A stretch of 64,000 bases of DNA from an uncultured bacterium (GTDB lineage: Bacteria; Bacillota; Clostridia; Lachnospirales; Lachnospiraceae), in NCBI GenBank assembly GCA_948467735.1, contig CAOKFN010000001.1, forward strand, positions 124,001 to 188,000. The letters run 5' to 3'. Below the pieces are notes generated by a model. It had not been told where the DNA came from. It did no database searches and worked only from the letters and a program-made list of their open reading frames with translations. The position numbers were made by a program, and so were the translations under genes. Shown here piece after piece: positions 35,916-43,675 of the stretch (position 1 is the first letter of the stretch; every line of letters begins with the position of its first letter).

Positions 35916-36011
35916 ATTATACTCACAATCGCTAAGGACTGCCAGACCGCCCGGCTGACGAGCGGAAAGCATCGTGGACAGGCGGCAGCTTCCACCTCTC
36001 GTAAGTATAAT
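35916..36011 (-). ncRNA. Structured 5' leader of the NAGPA-domain gene, uncharacterised
   Basis: The leader between promoter and gene is closed by an 11-bp stem: AUUAUACUUAC at the 5' side and GUGAGUAUAAU at the 3' side, with one G-U pair. Inside, ACGAG can pair with CUCGU. A GGUGG/CCGCC hairpin is present, and CUGCC can pair with a distal GGCAG, giving a possible pseudoknot. I match no riboswitch class known to me. It may be a new regulatory element or an attenuator; the unusually long ribosome-binding-site spacing supports regulation at translation. Confidence 0.45.
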
Positions 36012-36028
36012 TTTGTCCGGCTTTCTTT

Positions 36029-36057
36029 ATTATATGGTAAAATAATTCCCGTGTCAA
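36029..36057 (-). promoter_or_regulatory. Consensus sigma-A promoter for NAGPA-domain operon
   Basis: Reading minus strand: TTGACA (36057-36052), a 17-nt spacer, then TATAAT (36034-36029). It matches both consensus hexamers. It is followed by the structured leader and the gene beginning at 35867. Confidence 0.75.
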
Positions 36058-36080
36058 CCGTGCCTCCGTCCCGTATTCCG

Positions 36081-36809
36081 TCAATTAGGCTTATCGGCCT
36101 GATTTATGTACTGTAGAATCCCTAAATGTATGGCCCATGCCAGCCGCTCCTGATACTCGGGCGTACAGAGCTTCTCCGCTTCCACACTGTTAGAGAGGAA
36201 ACCGCATTCCACAATCACAATGGGCACATCCGTTTTCTTCAACAGGTAATAGCTGTCGTTTGCCTTAATACGGCGCTTGTTCTCCGGATCCACCTTCTCC
36301 ACCAGCTGCATCTGAATATTGTCCGCCAGCAGTTCCCCCTGCACGCTGCCCGTATAATAAAATACCTGTGCGCCGTGAACATATTCTTCCGGGTAGCTGT
36401 TTTGATGAATGCTGACAGTCACCATGGGTTTGGCTTCGTCTATCAGTTCGATTCTCCGTTTCATGTCCTGAACTTTTTTGTTGGAAGCATTTGCGTCATA
36501 CAATCCTTCATCCGATTCCCTTGTCATCACCACTTCTATATCGTCCGCCTCCAGAAACTGCTTTACTAATTGGGCAACCTGTAGGTTGATATCCTTTTCA
36601 CATGCGCCGTTAATCCCTACCTTGCCCGGGTCGTCCCCTCCGTGTCCCGCGTCGATGACAACACACATTTTCTCCTCTCCCATGTCCACGTTTCTTCCCG
36701 AGACATAAGCGGCGGCCTCCCGTCCCACATACACCATGGACGCAAGGAGCAGTATCGTCATAATAACCGAAAACAGCTTGCTCTGAAAAGCATTCATCCT
36801 TTTTTCCAC
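36081..36809 (-). CDS. cwlD: N-acetylmuramoyl-L-alanine amidase, CwlD-like, 242 aa
   Basis: Amidase_3 family zinc hydrolase with an N-terminal membrane anchor (LFSVIMTILLLASMVYVG). Zinc ligands and catalytic residues are visible: CVVIDAGHGGDDPGKVG (first His), a Glu in KDINLQVAQLV, VTVSIHQNSYPEEYVHGAQV (second His), and IVIVECGFLSNSVEAEKL (catalytic Glu). Length and domain set match CwlD, which acts in muramic-delta-lactam formation in spore cortex. GTG at 36809 follows GAGGAGG; ATG at 36797 is the alternative. A TTGAAA / TATAGT promoter candidate lies upstream. Sporulation itself cannot be shown from this window. Confidence 0.85.
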   Translation of the reverse strand: MEKRMNAFQSKLFSVIMTILLLASMVYVGREAAAYVSGRNVDMGEEKMCVVIDAGHGGDDPGKVGINGACEKDINLQVAQLVKQFLEADDIEVVMTRESDEGLYDANASNKKVQDMKRRIELIDEAKPMVTVSIHQNSYPEEYVHGAQVFYYTGSVQGELLADNIQMQLVEKVDPENKRRIKANDSYYLLKKTDVPIVIVECGFLSNSVEAEKLCTPEYQERLAWAIHLGILQYINQADKPN

Positions 36810-36877
36810 GCGATTCTTTCCTCCTCAAATGATATTCATATAACTTTTCACCACAGGGTTCGCAAAACGGTTTCTGT

Positions 36878-36907
36878 ACTATAACGGATCAGAGCTTATC
36901 TTTTCAA
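36878..36907 (-). promoter_or_regulatory. Promoter candidate for cwlD
   Basis: Minus strand TTGAAA, an 18-nt spacer, TATAGT, ending about 70 nt before the GTG start. The spacing is slightly long. Confidence 0.45.
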
Positions 36908-37152
36908 GTTCTGATAAAAGCCGCGTCCTTATACGCCGCATTTGATTATAGGAAGCCGCATCTGCCTGCTATAATATATATTCATTCTTGGACTTTCCAT
37001 TCATGGATTTCCGACAGTTTTCAGGAATTATATTCACTCCCGCCATTTCACCTTATGGCTTATCCGCACCGGAAATTTTACAGTTTTTAGGAAGCGACGG
37101 TACCGGAAAGGCGGCGCAATTTTTAATTTTCCATTAACCCTTCTGAAAACAG

Positions 37153-37181
37153 TTGCATTGTTTCCCTTTTTCGTCTAATAT
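37153..37181 (+). promoter_or_regulatory. Promoter candidate for class B sortase gene
   Basis: TTGCAT, 17-nt spacer, TAATAT, then 25 nt to the ATG at 37207. The -10 match is good and the -35 is partial. Confidence 0.5.
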
Positions 37182-37206
37182 AAAAGCAGGGAAAGGAAAA
37201 TGCAGC

Positions 37207-38112
37207 ATGAATCATCACTCAAAAAAAATAATATCGGCCCTGTTGGCCGGCGCCGCCATATTATGTCTCATACTGGCAGGTTTCTTCTGTGTCCGCCAAT
37301 GGCTGGATGACAAGCGCAGTCAGGAAGTTCTGGAAGAACTGCGCCGCGCCGCGCAGGCCTCCAAAGACAGCCCCGGCGTTCAGGACGCTTCTTCGCCAAA
37401 GCCCGACGCCGTTTCCATAAGGACGCCCGTGCCCACAGAAGCTCCTGTCCGGACGCCTGAACCGACCTCCGTACCCGAGCCGACGCCTGAACCGACCCCG
37501 GAGCCCGTGCCAAATCCATACGCGGACAGTTTTCTGGCAAACAGCGATATGGCGGCGTGGATTGTGATACCGGGAACCAATATCGACTATCCTGTTATGT
37601 GGACCCCCAGAGATGAGGAGTATTATCTTTATCGGGACTTTAACGGCGGGCACAACAACAACGGATGCCTGATTCTGGACACGGACAGCAGCCTTGACCC
37701 ATTGACGACTAATCTGATTATTCATGGACATAATATGAATTCAGGAGCTATGTTCGGCCGTCTCTTCGATTATGAAAATGCGGCTTACTGTGAAGAACAT
37801 AAGAACATCATTCTCTATACAAAAGGGCTGGAGCGAAAATACGAGGTAATTTCCGTATTTCGTTCCCAAGTGTACAAAAAAACAGATCAGGTATTTAAGT
37901 TCTACAAATTTTTTCAGGCAGATACACAAGAGGAATTTGATGATTTTTATCAAAACATAAAGGCCATGTCTCTCTATGACACAAATGTGACTGCTGAATT
38001 TGGAGATCATTTTTTGACGCTCTCCACCTGTTCCTACCATGTGGAGCAGGGCAGGCTGGTAGTAGTGGCAAAAGAAGTGGAATCCGGCGACAGTTATCTG
38101 CCATTGGAATAG
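37207..38112 (+). CDS. srtB: Class B sortase with Pro-rich stalk, 301 aa
   Basis: N-terminal membrane anchor (IISALLAGAAILCLILAGFF) then a Pro/Glu/Thr-rich stalk (repeated PEPTPEP-type units, residues about 75-105), and a sortase domain from about 108. The catalytic set is visible: TTNLIIHGHNMNSGAMFGRL (His), HFLTLSTCSYHVEQGRLVVV (Cys in TLSTC, Arg in QGRLV). The length between His and Cys, with an alpha insertion, fits class B. ATG at 37207 follows GGGAAAGGAAAA. Its likely substrate is the next gene, 33 bp downstream, which ends in an xPxTG-type sorting signal. A long proline stalk is less usual for class B enzymes. Confidence 0.85.
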   Translation: MNHHSKKIISALLAGAAILCLILAGFFCVRQWLDDKRSQEVLEELRRAAQASKDSPGVQDASSPKPDAVSIRTPVPTEAPVRTPEPTSVPEPTPEPTPEPVPNPYADSFLANSDMAAWIVIPGTNIDYPVMWTPRDEEYYLYRDFNGGHNNNGCLILDTDSSLDPLTTNLIIHGHNMNSGAMFGRLFDYENAAYCEEHKNIILYTKGLERKYEVISVFRSQVYKKTDQVFKFYKFFQADTQEEFDDFYQNIKAMSLYDTNVTAEFGDHFLTLSTCSYHVEQGRLVVVAKEVESGDSYLPLE

Positions 38113-38145
38113 GGAGATTCCAAAACAATTAAAGGAGGTTTTACT

Positions 38146-38985
38146 ATGAAAAAAGTGAAAAATGTATTTACAATGCTTGCGGCCGCCGCACTGCTTTTCC
38201 TGTTTGGGGACGGCTCCTTGAAAGCGGCCGCCGCCGAACCGGTCACTTATTATGTGGAGTACAGGGCGGAAAAAGAAGACTGGGTATACAGAGCCAATAC
38301 GCCCGATTTTGCGGACAATGAGAATTACGGCGATATGTATTATATGATGCAGGCGCTGAAGGACGGGGATATCGTAGTGGTAAATTATGACGGCTCCGGC
38401 AGCGACCCGGCCTTGGATCTGGGCAATGTACACCTCAGCAATCTTACCGTCGCCCAGTGCGATTCCTTCGTCATCATCTACACCGGCGATGTTGATGAAT
38501 GTTTTGTTCATGCAAACGGTTCCTGCGCCATCAACGGCAATATCGGCACCGCTTATCTGTATGACCCTGTGGTCTGCAATTTTAACAAAAATGTAAGGGA
38601 ACTGCGTCTATCGTTTGAGGAGGACGCCAATATCACATCCTCTATCGGATGCGTCGGCACGGTAGGGCATTTTTATGCGTCTTCCCCTTCCCGCGTCCAG
38701 TATGATTTTTATAATTTTCAGGCAGATACTTTTCACCTTGAAAACGGCGATTTTCTGACGCCGAGCTGGGCGTTCAGCGAGACGGGAACCACCGCGCAGC
38801 CCACACCTGTGCCTGCGCCCGCACCGACTCCTGCCGCCGGCAATTCCTCTTCGTCCTCATCCGATGAGTATGACCATGTTCCCAAAACCGGCGAATCCGC
38901 GCCTGTCTGGCTTTTGTACTTCGCAGCATTCTGCCTGACGGGAAGCGCCGCAGTTTATGTCATCCGCAGAAAAGATAAAATCTAA
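38146..38985 (+). CDS. Sortase-anchored surface protein (VPKTGE sorting signal), 279 aa
   Basis: A signal peptide (KNVFTMLAAAALLFLFGDGS, ending KAAAAEP) is followed by a novel beta-rich domain (residues 30-215). After it come a Pro/Ala/Ser-rich linker, the sorting motif VPKTGESAPVW, a hydrophobic span (LLYFAAFCLTGSAAVYVI) and a positive tail RRKDKI. This is a complete cell-wall sorting signal with Val in place of Leu. AAAGGAGG precedes the ATG. It is next to the class B sortase, so it is its probable substrate. The internal domain contains several Cys residues that could form disulfides. No functional domain is recognised. Confidence 0.8.
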   Translation: MKKVKNVFTMLAAAALLFLFGDGSLKAAAAEPVTYYVEYRAEKEDWVYRANTPDFADNENYGDMYYMMQALKDGDIVVVNYDGSGSDPALDLGNVHLSNLTVAQCDSFVIIYTGDVDECFVHANGSCAINGNIGTAYLYDPVVCNFNKNVRELRLSFEEDANITSSIGCVGTVGHFYASSPSRVQYDFYNFQADTFHLENGDFLTPSWAFSETGTTAQPTPVPAPAPTPAAGNSSSSSSDEYDHVPKTGESAPVWLLYFAAFCLTGSAAVYVIRRKDKI

Positions 38986-39010
38986 GCTGCTTTTCAAAGC
39001 ATTTTTCCAA

Positions 39011-39043
39011 AGAAAGGGACGCCTCATAACGGCGTCCCTTTCT
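39011..39043 (+). terminator. Intrinsic terminator after sortase-substrate gene
   Basis: Perfect 13-bp stem AGAAAGGGACGCC / GGCGTCCCTTTCT with 7-nt loop, followed by CTTT. It lies 25 bp past the stop. Confidence 0.85.
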
Positions 39044-39055
39044 CTTTATGGCAAA

Positions 39056-39180
39056 TATCTTGTTACGAGCCTTCTGCCTTTTATGACCTGTATCTTGTTA
39101 CGAGCCTTCTGCCCTTTATGGAATATCTTGTCATGAGTCTCCTGCCCTTTATGGAATATCTTGTCATGAGCCTGCCCTTC
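39056..39180. repeat. Four diverged tandem repeats of 33-35 bp
   Basis: Units beginning TATCTTGTTACGAGCC or TATCTTGTCATGAGTC, each followed by TTCTGCCCTTTATGGA-type sequence. Units start at 39056, 39091, 39124 and 39157 (last one partial). They lie between the terminator and the 3' end of the convergent GH18 gene. Repeat units are contiguous without unique spacers, so this is not CRISPR. Confidence 0.75.
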
Positions 39181-39192
39181 TATCGGATTATT

Positions 39193-40917
39193 TTATAAGT
39201 TTATAAAAGCATCTATCAGTTCCCATACTTCGGCGGTTCCGTACCCCAGCCTCCACACTGCGGCGCCGCCCACTCCCTTTGTACTCATTACATTCAATTT
39301 TACTCTGATGGATTCAATGTCCTCCACCCAAATCTGGTACATCGCATTTCCGCTCTGCCATTCCGCATAATTTTGGCAGGTCACTTCATCCCATGCAGGT
39401 TCTATATTCATTCGCTTCAAAAAGTCCGCCGTTTGATTCAATCTGACATATTCATCCGTCACTTCGGAGCCCTCTGTTTTCCACAAAATTGTGTAAAAGG
39501 GAAGTGCATTGACCACCTTATTCGCAGGCACCTGAGCCAGTGTTCTGTCCATTCCGCCTGAGACATACTCAATACTCGCCACACTGCCCGGGTTCTGGCT
39601 GCCATGCCAATGTTCGTCATACCCCATGATAATCACATAATCCACAATCCGTCCCTGAATATCCAGCCTGTAATAATTGTTGAAATTAAACGGCACATAA
39701 TTATCCACGGATAAAATCAAGCCTTTCTCCCTGCACAGCACTGACAGCTCCTTCAAGAACTGAATATAATGTATGCCGCACTCCTCTGTCAGACTCTCAA
39801 AATCAATATTGACGCCGTCCAGCCCAAATTCCATGGCAGTGTCCGCAATATTTTTTACGAGCATCTGCCGTTTTGTGGTGGAGGAAAGCACCTGATAGCT
39901 GCTCACATCCGTATTTGTCTCACTTTTATAATTAAAATTGTCCCAGACTCCCCATACCTGAAGTCCGTATCCGTGGGCTTTCTCCACATATTCCGCCGAA
40001 GCATAAGAACGAAATCCTCCGTCATTGTCCGTCAGGCTGAACCATGTGGGAGCAATTACCTTCATCCCCCTTGTTTCCGTCAGTATCTCATCCAGCGTGG
40101 CATTTCCGGCCACACTGCCCACCGCATGCCAGCCCAGACTTACCTTCCCCTCCAGAGAAAGAGAAGTATATTCTTCCGGCGTGTAATCGGTCACAGGAAT
40201 TTCGATTTCGGTGCCGGCGTCCACAAGTCTCTTATTCTCCACATAGCCAATGATAGAATCCGAAGTCTTGACCTTGCTCCAAGTCTCCATTTCCTCCAGC
40301 AGCTCCACTCTTTCCCCTTCCGCCAGCTCCCGCAGGATGGGGCTTTTAATACCGCCCTTGACACGAATCTGCGTATTTCGCGCCGCCTCCCGCATCTGCT
40401 TTGTCCCCCATTGAGTATACACCTGCAGGTGCCTGTCAAATGGGGTATAGGAATAATTGGTAAACATTAAAACATAATCCGCCGCCACATAGAGCTTGTC
40501 CCCCTGAAGGAAACATATCTCATAATCCAGCGCATGGTCTCCCCTTCGATCCGAATAGCTCTTTTCGTCAAACAGGGCTGTTATTGTATCGTTCGCCGTG
40601 GTATACAGCAGTTTTCGCTCCTCCCTGTCCGGATAGAAGCCCTCATTCAAATATTCGCATACTGTATTATAATCGAAGTAGACAGCATCATTCTTTACAA
40701 TGGCTTTATCAGAAATTTTCTCATCCTGAAGTATAATTGCCAGTTCTCCCTGCGCCACTCCGTAATATTCATCCAAATCCGCCGGTTCTTTGCCATAGGA
40801 ATACTTGTCCAAAAGCTTTCCTCCAAATCCTATGACGGCAACTATCACTATCAGCACCAATGCGGCGGCTATCGGTATTATCTTTGTTTTCATCCTAATG
40901 TTATTATCTTTGTCCAT
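39193..40917 (-). CDS. GH18-type peptidoglycan/chitin hydrolase with SH3 domain, 574 aa
   Basis: N-terminal signal anchor (IIPIAAALVLIVIVAVIGF). A region with copper-amine-oxidase-N-like strands (EISDKAIVKNDAVYFDYNT) follows. Then a bacterial SH3 domain (TQIRVKGGIKSPILRELAEG, TWSKVKTSDSIIGYVENKRL). The GH18 catalytic domain is from about residue 255: LGWHAVGSVAGNATLDEIL, KVIAPTWFSLTDNDGGF, and FGLDGVNIDFESLTEE, which holds the D-x-x-D-x-D-x-E-like catalytic signature (Glu acid), then YVIIMGYDEHWHGSQNPGS. This layout matches YaaH/SleL-type wall hydrolases. The start at 40917 lacks a strong ribosome binding site; ATG at 40893 is an alternative. Confidence 0.85.
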   Translation of the reverse strand: MDKDNNIRMKTKIIPIAAALVLIVIVAVIGFGGKLLDKYSYGKEPADLDEYYGVAQGELAIILQDEKISDKAIVKNDAVYFDYNTVCEYLNEGFYPDREERKLLYTTANDTITALFDEKSYSDRRGDHALDYEICFLQGDKLYVAADYVLMFTNYSYTPFDRHLQVYTQWGTKQMREAARNTQIRVKGGIKSPILRELAEGERVELLEEMETWSKVKTSDSIIGYVENKRLVDAGTEIEIPVTDYTPEEYTSLSLEGKVSLGWHAVGSVAGNATLDEILTETRGMKVIAPTWFSLTDNDGGFRSYASAEYVEKAHGYGLQVWGVWDNFNYKSETNTDVSSYQVLSSTTKRQMLVKNIADTAMEFGLDGVNIDFESLTEECGIHYIQFLKELSVLCREKGLILSVDNYVPFNFNNYYRLDIQGRIVDYVIIMGYDEHWHGSQNPGSVASIEYVSGGMDRTLAQVPANKVVNALPFYTILWKTEGSEVTDEYVRLNQTADFLKRMNIEPAWDEVTCQNYAEWQSGNAMYQIWVEDIESIRVKLNVMSTKGVGGAAVWRLGYGTAEVWELIDAFINL

Positions 40918-41243
40918 AATGTATCAGCGGGTATGCCCTCCTATTTCAAAATCCATTTTATATCTTTCATAAAAAAGTCCACGCAGCCTATCAACAGGAT
41001 GCCCTGCCGAACGCAAATCAAACAGCCGTGCGGCAGGGGACGCACACTCGGCCCAAGCCGGCAGGAGTCAGCAGCCCCGCTTCAAGCGGCGGGGTATGCG
41101 ACCCCCGCGGGAGTCAATCTGCAGCAATGCCTTTCTGCATATTGTACCACAAAAAAACTCCTGCGTCATTACTTAATTTTATAATACGGCCGTTTTCAGC
41201 ATGAGAGGCAATCCCAGAAATCCGCAGACGGCAGTATCATACA

Positions 41244-41480
41244 TTACCAGCGTGTCACCTTGTCAAAGCGTATCTGCTCAATCGCTCCCGCGGAATCCAG
41301 CACATAATCTGCCATGTAAGGACTGTTCTCCCGCACGGCCTTTGAGACCGCTTCGCTGGGAAGCGCCGCATGTCCGTCCACAAAAAGCTCCACACCTCTT
41401 TTCCTCATCTGTTCCAAGCTCAAAAGCATCTGCTTTTTGGCAAGTTCCAAATTTTCTGCTTTTACTTTTCCATCATACAA
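41244..41480 (-). CDS. Small hypothetical protein, 78 aa
   Basis: A TTG start at 41480 follows AAGGAGGAATTCAT, an ideal ribosome binding site, and gives MYDGKVKAENLELAKKQMLL then SLEQMRKRGVELFVDGHAAL and ADYVLDSAGAIEQIRFDKVT. The predicted fold is helical with a short sheet and no signal peptide. The open frame extends upstream to 41627 but that part lacks a ribosome binding site. I do not recognise the family. It sits alone between the GH18 gene and the decayed mecA copy. Confidence 0.55.
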   Translation of the reverse strand: MYDGKVKAENLELAKKQMLLSLEQMRKRGVELFVDGHAALPSEAVSKAVRENSPYMADYVLDSAGAIEQIRFDKVTRW

Positions 41481-41964
41481 ATGAATTCCTCCTTGCTGTC
41501 TGTTTTCCCAACCAAAAAGACTATGATTTTGTGATGAATCATTCAGGGAATCCTTTTTACTACGATTACATAAATAGAGATTTACCAAGGCAGGCGCCTT
41601 CAGCAGTACTGATGAATAACATGGCAAAATTTACCATAAGATATAAAGACTAAAATGAATTATAATTGTGAAAATATTAGTTGACATACTATGATCAAGC
41701 AAAGCGCGAATTCCCGCAGGACTGCTTGTAAGACATCCTCAGACTATGCCAATTTTCATAAAACGGCATATAATGTGATATAATCACTTAGAAAATAAGG
41801 ATGAAACGGAACGACTTGTTCCAAAAACCAGTTAATCAACCCGAATTCAGACTGCTGCCTCCTTCCGCGTACAGATTACCGAAGGCGATTGCAGTTTTAT
41901 TATACCCTAACCATATCTCTTTTGCAAGCAAAAACTTAAAAATTTTTAAACTCTAATTCTGGAC

Positions 41965-41993
41965 TTGACGAAAAGCAGCTGAAAGTATATTAT
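41965..41993 (+). promoter_or_regulatory. Promoter candidate upstream of mecA region
   Basis: TTGACG, 17-nt spacer, TATTAT. It could have driven the decayed mecA copy and may now serve as a distant promoter for intact mecA. Confidence 0.4.
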
Positions 41994-42054
41994 GACATCA
42001 CAAGGTAATATACTATAATATTCGGGTTTCACCATACGCAGGAAAGTAATTACC

Positions 42055-42300
42055 ATGTAAAGCTGCAATCAGTAAAATCAGATTCGCCGTATCATGCGGA
42101 CTGAGCATAAGCGAACTGGCTTATAGAACGAAAAGCCAACATCCTGTTTCGTGATTTGATGAGAGAGGCAAAATATGAATCAGGCCCTGAAACCGGGGCA
42201 TACCCTTCATGACAGGGGGATTCCTTTCAATGCCAAATGTACGCTCTGATTATTACCAAAGCAGAAGATCCGGAAAAGATGAATATTCGCCTCACCGGAT
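42055..42300 (+). pseudogene. Decayed duplicate of the mecA 5' half
   Basis: Aligned by eye with mecA at 42346 onward, blocks match in order: AATCAGATTCGCCG, ATAAGCGAACTGGCTTA, GAGAGGCAAAATATGAATC, and TGTACGCTCTGATTATTACC followed by AAGATCCGGAAAAGATG. The matching mecA words are AACCAGATTCGCTG, ATCAGCGAACTGGCTTA, GACAGGCAAATTACGAATT and TTCTGATCATTACAAAAG. Indels and stops break the frame. It is therefore a tandem partial duplication of mecA that has degraded. Confidence 0.75.
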
Positions 42301-42345
42301 GACATAATATTACAGTTCAGCCAGGCAGAAAGGAAGGGTTGTCGT

Positions 42346-43071
42346 ATGAAACTAGTAAAAATTAATGAGAACCAGATTCGCTGCACTCTGACCAGAGAAG
42401 ATTTGGCAAGCCGCGAATTGAGAATCAGCGAACTGGCTTACGGAACAGAAAAAGCCAAAACCCTGTTCCGGGATATGATGAGACAGGCAAATTACGAATT
42501 TGGTTTTGAAGCCGAGGACATTCCCCTTATGATAGAAGCCATTCCGTTGAATGCTGAATGCATTGTTCTGATCATTACAAAAGTAGAAAATCCGGAAGAA
42601 CTGGATACCCGTTTTTCCAGATTTGCACCCTCCATTACCGAAGATTTCCAAGAGGAAGACTTTGCGGAGGACGCCTCCGACGAAATGTTTGATTTGTTCC
42701 GGCAGATGCAGACGGAAGCGGAAGCGGCCGATTCCTCCGGAAACGGCACGCAGGACGGGGAGGCGGCCGACAGCAGATCGCGCACTCGGATTTTCCTGAT
42801 GAAATCTCTTGGGCAGGTTATGAACGCTGCGGCTGTCATTGCCGGAAATTACCATGGCCTGAGCACTCTGTATACAAACGGCGAAAACGGCGGCTATCTA
42901 TTGATGCTGACGCAGGGAGACGAGCAGAGCGAAGCTTTTGACAGAGTCTGCAATATCGTGTCGGAATACGGGCTGCTGCAGCGTTTTGCCTCCGCGGGAA
43001 GCGCATTTCTGGCAGAGCACTATGAAGCTTTAATCCAAGACAATGCGGTGGAGGCTTTAAGCGGCCGTTAA
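42346..43071 (+). CDS. mecA: Adaptor protein MecA, 241 aa
   Basis: Matches MecA, the adaptor that delivers substrates to the ClpC-ClpP protease. The N-terminal substrate-binding domain reads MKLVKINENQIRCTLTREDL then ELAYGTEKAKTLFRDMMRQA and GFEAEDIPLMIEAIPLNAEC. An acidic linker follows (EDFQEEDFAEDASDEMFDLF). The C-terminal ClpC-binding half has SLGQVMNAAAVIAGNYHGLS, LMLTQGDEQSEAFDRVCNIV and EYGLLQRFASAG. Length fits the family. GGAAGGGTTGTCGT precedes the ATG. A degenerate copy of its first half lies immediately upstream. A terminator follows at 43147-43184. Confidence 0.88.
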   Translation: MKLVKINENQIRCTLTREDLASRELRISELAYGTEKAKTLFRDMMRQANYEFGFEAEDIPLMIEAIPLNAECIVLIITKVENPEELDTRFSRFAPSITEDFQEEDFAEDASDEMFDLFRQMQTEAEAADSSGNGTQDGEAADSRSRTRIFLMKSLGQVMNAAAVIAGNYHGLSTLYTNGENGGYLLMLTQGDEQSEAFDRVCNIVSEYGLLQRFASAGSAFLAEHYEALIQDNAVEALSGR

Positions 43072-43146
43072 TTGTCCGGCAGGTTTCCTTTCTCCGCGGA
43101 AAATCAGACGTTTCATGCAATCCGCTTTTGGGCAGGCATGAAAAAA

Positions 43147-43184
43147 GGCACCCCTTTTCTTCTCACAAGATTTTCAGGGGTGCC
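43147..43184. terminator. Hairpin terminator between mecA and DUF1858 gene
   Basis: Stem GGCACCCCT / AGGGGTGCC with a 20-nt loop, preceded by AAAAAA on the plus strand. It could serve both converging genes. Confidence 0.65.
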
Positions 43185-43218
43185 CTTATGTCGAATGCGT
43201 TAGAACCGCATTGCTTTT

Positions 43219-43410
43219 TTACAACTCTTCAATCGCCTTCATCAAGGCGTCGATATCAATTCCGTGTACTTCCGCCGCTTCCTCCAGAGATTCCCCCTGA
43301 GCCGAAGGACATCCCAGACAATGCATTCCCGCCTCCATTAAAAGGGGCGCTGCATCCGGATTCGTGCGCAGGATTTCTCCTATTGTCATTTCCTTTGTTA
43401 TGCCGGTCAT
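43219..43410 (-). CDS. DUF1858 redox-disulfide domain protein, 63 aa
   Basis: A small protein: TGITKEMTIGEILRTNPDAA, PLLMEAGMHCLGCPSAQGES and LEEAAEVHGIDIDALMKAIE. The CLGC pair in the GMHCxGC context is the hallmark of DUF1858 (hybrid-cluster-protein-associated redox disulfide domain), which occurs in anaerobes. ATG at 43410 follows GGAAAGGAG; the longer frame to 43497 is promoter sequence. It may act in redox or iron-sulfur or NO-related stress biology. It is transcribed divergently from the pyruvate formate-lyase operon. Confidence 0.85.
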   Translation of the reverse strand: MTGITKEMTIGEILRTNPDAAPLLMEAGMHCLGCPSAQGESLEEAAEVHGIDIDALMKAIEEL

Positions 43411-43468
43411 AATTTTCTCCTTTCCAGTACCTTTTGTCTGCCGCTCGCCGTTTGACGCTCGTACTATC

Positions 43469-43497
43469 AGTATATATCTTTCCCCAAAATATGACAA
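43469..43497 (-). promoter_or_regulatory. Promoter for DUF1858 gene
   Basis: Minus strand TTGTCA, 17-nt spacer, TATACT, about 60 nt before the ATG at 43410. Confidence 0.55.
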
Positions 43498-43595
43498 GTA
43501 ATTCTATTTATTAAATTCTTCCAAAAAAACAGCAAAACCTTTATAAAACGTTGTAAATATCAGCTATTGTACAGAAAAAAGTACACTCTTCCACC

Positions 43596-43624
43596 TTGAT
43601 TTTTTACGGCATTTTTCATATAAT
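43596..43624 (+). promoter_or_regulatory. Promoter for pyruvate formate-lyase operon
   Basis: TTGATT, 17-nt spacer, perfect TATAAT, then about 50 nt to the pfl start. An inverted sequence TTGTAC-AGAAAAAA-GTAC lies just upstream at 43568-43585 and may be a regulator site. Confidence 0.65.
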
Positions 43625-43675
43625 AATCTCAAGGATTAAAAGCCAATTCAAATTTTCACAGGAGGTTATTACGAA

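Larger units (their letters stand above)
36810..37206. other. Divergent intergenic region between cwlD and sortase gene
   Basis: 397 bp with no convincing gene. It holds a minus-strand promoter candidate for cwlD (36878-36907) and a plus-strand promoter candidate for the sortase gene (37153-37181). The middle part shows AT-rich stretches but no repeats or clear RNA structure. Confidence 0.5.
41481..42345. other. Long intergenic region with decayed mecA copy
   Basis: 865 bp. No intact gene is seen. Its right part (about 42055-42300) is a degenerate copy of the start of mecA, annotated separately. A promoter candidate is at 41965-41993. A plus-strand frame near 41510-41653 (ending NNMAKFTIRYKD) looks protein-like but has no start signal. 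Confidence 0.5.

Noticed and set aside
39056..39180. Repeats considered as a CRISPR array
   Set aside because: Units are contiguous with no unique spacers, repeats are diverged, and no cas genes are present.
41510..41653. Plus-strand protein-like tail ending NNMAKFTIRYKD
   Set aside because: No start codon with a ribosome binding site and no recognisable family; perhaps a remnant but not supportable as a gene.
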